A stretch of DNA of 64,000 nucleotides. Source: PALSA-693 sp963702305. GTDB lineage: Bacteria; Actinomycetota; Acidimicrobiia; Acidimicrobiales; Palsa-688. How positions within the stretch are numbered: the first letter of the stretch is position 1; each line of letters opens with the position of its first letter. The notes under the pieces are model-generated. The model saw only the letters and a program-made list of their open reading frames with translations, ran no database searches and was not told the DNA's origin. The DNA lies in the NCBI GenBank assembly GCA_963702305.1, contig CAVPBX010000012.1, positions 62,001 through 126,000 on the forward strand, given 5' to 3'. The translations under genes were made by a program, and so were the position numbers. Shown here piece after piece: positions 60,949 to 64,000 of this stretch.

Positions 60949-62499
60949 TCAGCTCGCCGGCCCGACGTCGACCAGCTGCCCGTTGCAGTACAGACCGCTC
61001 GAGGGCCAGAGGCGGGAGAACCCGTTGCCGTGGACCTGCACGGTGACGATGCACGCCGGACCGGTCCGGTCCCGCGGGGTGTACGGCCCGAAGGCGCCGT
61101 CCGTGGTCCAGTTGGTCACCGCCCCCATGGCGTTGGTGATCGAGGCACGCGTCGGGTTGCGGCCCGATTGGATGAGGGCGTACACGAACAGCTGGGCGTC
61201 GGCCCAGGCCTCGAAGCCGAACTCGCTGGGAGGTTGCCCCGGCTCGTAGATAGCCAGCTCGCTCTGATACAGCTGCACCGCCGGGTTGGGATCGGTGAGC
61301 GGCAGCGAGGACAACCCCACCTGCAGGCCCTGGGCGTTGTCCTGGCCGGCCAGGGAAATCTGGTCGGGTGTGTAGCCCTCGTAGGTGGTGCTGACCAGCT
61401 GCGGGTGGTACGAGTCGGTGCCCATGTCCTGCAACATGTCGGCATTCCCGACCACGTCCATGGTGGTGAACACCCCCCCGCAGTTGGCGGATTGCATGGC
61501 GGTCACGACCGAACCCATCACGGTGCCGGGGGCGGGCGGGATGCTGTAGTTGCTGTAACAGATCTTGACGCCGGCCTTCTGGAACAGGGTGGCGAATTGC
61601 TGGCCGGCCGAGGCGCTGATCGGGATGCTGTACGAAAGGATGGCCATGCTGCTGGGGAGGTCGTGGTTGGCCCTGAGCCCGTTGATCCAAGTGTCGTAGT
61701 ACAGGACCCGGCCGTTGCGGACCGTGACTGCTCCGCCCGTCGCCGACCAGTACACCGGGGCGTTGGAGCGGTTGGTGTTGATGGCCGGACCGATGTCCGG
61801 GACACCGGCCGCGACCATCGCCGGCACCCCGCCGTTGTCGGCGTCCGACAGCGAACCGACGAAGGCCAGCACCTGCGGGATCAGGTACTGCACGTCAGCC
61901 GCGTTGCTACTGGTCGATTGCTGGTCGTCCTGTACCTGCAGCTTGAGCTGGCGCCCGCAGATGCCGCCGAAGCGATTGACCGAGTTGAACGCGGCGACGA
62001 CCGCCTGCGAGCCCTGGGTGAAGCTGTCCGAGACCACGCCCGTCAACCCGCTGACGTTGCCAACGTTGATGGATGTCGGCGTCACCCCGGGCGCTGAGGC
62101 GGTGTTGCCGGCGGTGCCCGTGCAGTAGGCGGCCTCGGCCTGTGGGTTGAAGTTGAAAGCGCTCGCCGCGGTGGCGCCCGGCGTCGGCGTCACCGTGCTC
62201 GTCCGGCTGCCCGGGGCGGACGCCACCGTCCCGCCGGTTGCGCCGGCGGTGTTTCCGCCTGGGCCGGTGCCCGATACCGACGAGACACCCGCGCTCGCTG
62301 ACCCGCGTGCGGAGCGCGACGTCCCAGGCGAGGTGGTCGCGGAGCTTCCGGTCAGCTGGTTCCCGGAAGAGCCCGCCGATGACGCGGCCCCGGGCTGGAC
62401 CGCGCTGGCGCCGAAATACGGAGCCACGCGCGCCCCGCAGGCGGCGACGGGCAGCATGAGTCCCACCGCTGCCAGCAACGCCACTCCGCTTCGCGACAT
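60949..62499 (-). CDS. ABC transporter substrate-binding lipoprotein, LivK-like
   Basis: A 516-residue periplasmic-binding-type protein of the Leu/Ile/Val-binding family. It has a lipoprotein signal (SGVALLAAVGLMLPVAACG, with the C in a VAAC lipobox) and a long Ser/Thr/Gly-rich linker. The domain begins PTSINVGNVSGLTGVVSD and continues with GICGRQLKLQVQDDQ. No clear amino-acid-binding signature could be assigned. I chose the ATG at 62499; GTG or other starts up to 62547 are possible. It is the first gene of the Liv operon, 238 bases from the divergent quinone oxidoreductase gene. Confidence 0.82.
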   Translation of the reverse strand: MSRSGVALLAAVGLMLPVAACGARVAPYFGASAVQPGAASSAGSSGNQLTGSSATTSPGTSRSARGSASAGVSSVSGTGPGGNTAGATGGTVASAPGSRTSTVTPTPGATAASAFNFNPQAEAAYCTGTAGNTASAPGVTPTSINVGNVSGLTGVVSDSFTQGSQAVVAAFNSVNRFGGICGRQLKLQVQDDQQSTSSNAADVQYLIPQVLAFVGSLSDADNGGVPAMVAAGVPDIGPAINTNRSNAPVYWSATGGAVTVRNGRVLYYDTWINGLRANHDLPSSMAILSYSIPISASAGQQFATLFQKAGVKICYSNYSIPPAPGTVMGSVVTAMQSANCGGVFTTMDVVGNADMLQDMGTDSYHPQLVSTTYEGYTPDQISLAGQDNAQGLQVGLSSLPLTDPNPAVQLYQSELAIYEPGQPPSEFGFEAWADAQLFVYALIQSGRNPTRASITNAMGAVTNWTTDGAFGPYTPRDRTGPACIVTVQVHGNGFSRLWPSSGLYCNGQLVDVGPAS

Positions 62500-62737
62500 C
62501 CTCACGACGCTGACCCCCAGTCGGCATCCAGGCCCGGAATCCCCCACCGAGCCCCGGCCCGAGGGACTCGGCGATCGTTGCCGTCAAACTACCCAATACG
62601 GACCTCGCGGACGGTTGGACACCCGGGTCGCTCGGCTCCTCTCGCGGTTGTCTGGCAGCGTCCTTAGGTTCGCCCTACCGGGGCCGGAAACCTGCCGACT
62701 GGCCGGCCGACGCCGAACTCCCCGTAGGGTCACGGCC

Positions 62738-63715
62738 ATGAGAGCGATGATGTGCCGGAGGTTCGGTGGCCCCGAGGTGCTGGCCCTCGAGGAGATGGAC
62801 GACCCGGTCGCGGGCGCCGGCCAGGTCGTCCTCGACATGCAGGCCTGCGCCGTCAACTTCCCGGACCTGCTGATGATGGCCGACCGCTACCAGTTCAAAC
62901 CGGGGCTGCCGTTCGTCCCGGGCGGCGAGGTCGCCGGGGTGGTACGGGCGGTCGGCGCCGGGGTGGAGGGCATCGCGCTCGGCGACCGGGTGGCGGCGTC
63001 GGCCGGCACGGGCGGGCTGGCCGAGCGGGTGGTCGTCAACGCCCGGGCCATCGTGCCGGTTCCTGACGGACTCGACCTCTCGGAGGCGGCCGGGCTCCTC
63101 TACGCCTACGGGACGTCGCACTACGCCCTCAAGGATCGGGCCGCCCTCCAGCCGGGTGAGACGCTGCTGGTGCTCGGGGCGGCCGGATCGGTCGGCCTGG
63201 CGGCCGTGGAGCTGGGCCGGCTGATGGGCGCCCGGGTGATCGCGGCTGCCTCAACGGACGAGAAGCTGGCCCTGTCCGCGCAGTACGGCGCGGCGGAGAC
63301 CATCAATTACAGCCGGGTCGATCTCAAGGCCCGCATCCGGGAGCTCACCGACGGCGCCGGGGTGGACGTCGTCTACGACCCGGTCGGCGGCGCCTACGCC
63401 GAGCCGGCGCTACGGGCCACCGCCTGGAACGGCCGCTACCTGGTGATCGGCTTCGCCGCCGGCGACATCCCCCGCCTGCCCCTCAACCTGCCGCTGCTGC
63501 GGGGCTGCAGCATCGTCGGGGTCTTCTGGGGTTCGTTCGTGTCGCGTCAGCCCGAAGCGCACCGGCGCAACGTCGAGGAGCTGACCCGGTGGTGGCGCTC
63601 CGGCGAGCTGCGCCCCCACGTGTCGAGCACCTATCCCCTGGAGAAGGCGGCTGACGCCATGCGGGAGTTGGCGGAGCGCCGGGCCCAGGGCAAGGTGGTC
63701 GTCACCGCCGCTTGA
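62738..63715 (+). CDS. NADPH:quinone oxidoreductase family protein (zinc-free MDR)
   Basis: A 325-residue medium-chain reductase. The N-terminal domain has NFPDLLMMADRYQFKPGLPF and PGGEVAGVVRAVGAGVEG. The NADP fold has VLGAAGSVGLAAVELGRLMG and the later VVYDPVGGAYAEPALRA. It lacks the cysteine/histidine zinc ligands of alcohol dehydrogenases, as expected for quinone oxidoreductases. It probably reduces quinones or enones with NADPH. Its last 14 bases overlap the convergent thioesterase gene. Confidence 0.87.
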   Translation: MRAMMCRRFGGPEVLALEEMDDPVAGAGQVVLDMQACAVNFPDLLMMADRYQFKPGLPFVPGGEVAGVVRAVGAGVEGIALGDRVAASAGTGGLAERVVVNARAIVPVPDGLDLSEAAGLLYAYGTSHYALKDRAALQPGETLLVLGAAGSVGLAAVELGRLMGARVIAAASTDEKLALSAQYGAAETINYSRVDLKARIRELTDGAGVDVVYDPVGGAYAEPALRATAWNGRYLVIGFAAGDIPRLPLNLPLLRGCSIVGVFWGSFVSRQPEAHRRNVEELTRWWRSGELRPHVSSTYPLEKAADAMRELAERRAQGKVVVTAA

Positions 63716-64000
63716 ACAGCACCTCCTGGTTGAGCAGCGCCCCCAACCTCCCGCCCCGGTCGTGGATCGACCCGGTGTAGAGACCCCGTCCCCCCGGGCC
63801 TTGAGCGGCCAGGAGTCCAGGAGGACCCAGTCGTCGGCCCGGATGGGATGGTGAAACCAGATGGCGTGATCGATGGTGGGCCCGCCCCGCGGGGCGTCGG
63901 CCACGATGCCATCCGCAAAGCCGGACCCGACATCGGAGAGATACGTCAAGGCGCAGGCGTGGACGACCCGGTCGTCCGGTAACGAGCCCAGCACGCGGGA
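63702..64000 (-). CDS. TesB-type acyl-CoA thioesterase, C-terminal fragment, frameshifted
   Basis: The C-terminal end of an acyl-CoA thioesterase II; the gene runs off the right edge. The first frame gives VVHACALTYLSDVGSGFAD and GPTIDHAIWFHHPIRADDW, then DSWPLKARG. In the next frame it goes on as GLYTGSIHDRGGRLGALLN and ends QEVLFKRR. One extra G in the run at 63790-63795 joins them without a break, so a sequencing slip is likely. The conserved aspartate of YLSD and the ID-H-A-x-W-F-H block are family hallmarks. It hydrolyses acyl-CoA to acid and CoA. Confidence 0.8.
   Translation of the reverse strand, partial: PRAGLVTGRPGRPRLRLDVSLRCRVRLCGWHRGRRPAGRAHHRSRHLVSPSHPGRRLGPPGLLAAQGPGGRGLYTGSIHDRGGRLGALLNQEVLFKRR

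Noticed and set aside
58207..62097. A 1296-codon open frame on the plus strand over the Liv operon
   Set aside because: The translation is repetitive Gln/Gly/Arg/His with no domain. It is the antisense of livG, the fused permease and livK, an effect of high G+C.

Overview
The window is about 70% G+C, packed with short or overlapping intergenic junctions and GTG starts. It reads as chromosome of a free-living, redox-versatile actinobacterium. A mycofactocin-type short-chain dehydrogenase, the F420 gene fbiC with a PPOX flavin/F420-type neighbour, an SCO6745-family protein, the hopanoid glycosyltransferase hpnB and many acyl-CoA genes fit Actinomycetota. A member of the Acidimicrobiia is my best guess, by inference only. 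I found no tRNA, rRNA, CRISPR array or transposase.

Layout. 0-4.1 kb: start of an amidohydrolase, a mycofactocin-type SDR, and a Tat-exported two-subunit molybdenum aldehyde/isoquinoline-type dehydrogenase. 4.1-15 kb: a LuxR-type ATPase regulator, SCO6745-family protein, PPOX protein, FbiC, HpnB, a D-aminoacylase-type hydrolase, a VOC protein and a TetR regulator. 15-20 kb: P450, acyl-CoA synthetase, SDR, zinc alcohol dehydrogenase. 20-23.6 kb: class II aldolase, D-2-hydroxyacid dehydrogenase and FGGY kinase, probably a sugar or sugar-acid route. 23.6-33.4 kb: FadE34-like fused acyl-CoA dehydrogenase, two M24 peptidases, a two-subunit acyl-CoA dehydrogenase, an acyl-CoA synthetase and a MaoC-like hydratase, a beta-oxidation module.

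33.4-48.5 kb is the striking part. A guanidine-I (ykkC) riboswitch with a textbook intrinsic terminator (minus strand, 46132-46005) leads a run of twelve tightly coupled minus-strand genes: isochorismatase-like amidase, oligopeptide-type ABC importer (lipoprotein, double ATPase, two permeases), type III glutamine synthetase/gamma-glutamylmethylamide synthetase-like ligase, creatininase-family amidohydrolase, an agmatinase-family ureohydrolase, a Rieske oxygenase, a 27-codon ORF, an HRI1-like barrel protein and a second ureohydrolase resembling the Ni-dependent guanidine hydrolase GdmH (Sll1077). A divergent pair (M20 hydrolase plus a third ureohydrolase) starts on the other side. I read this as a guanidine-induced system for import and stepwise breakdown of guanidine or substituted guanidines (for example N-methylated ones), with the released nitrogen captured by the ligase.

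48.5-55 kb: TetR, P450, acyl-CoA synthetase, amidohydrolase, SDR and enoyl-CoA hydratase. 55-64 kb: a small membrane protein and a secreted protein next to a branched-chain-amino-acid-type (Liv) ABC operon with fused permeases, then a quinone oxidoreductase and a partial TesB thioesterase.

At least five genes carry apparent frameshifts (26.3, 39.5, 50.2, 57.0/57.2 and 63.8 kb). Three sit in runs of five or six G and are restored by one extra G. Uncorrected sequencing indels are therefore the likeliest explanation, and exact protein ends there should be treated with caution.
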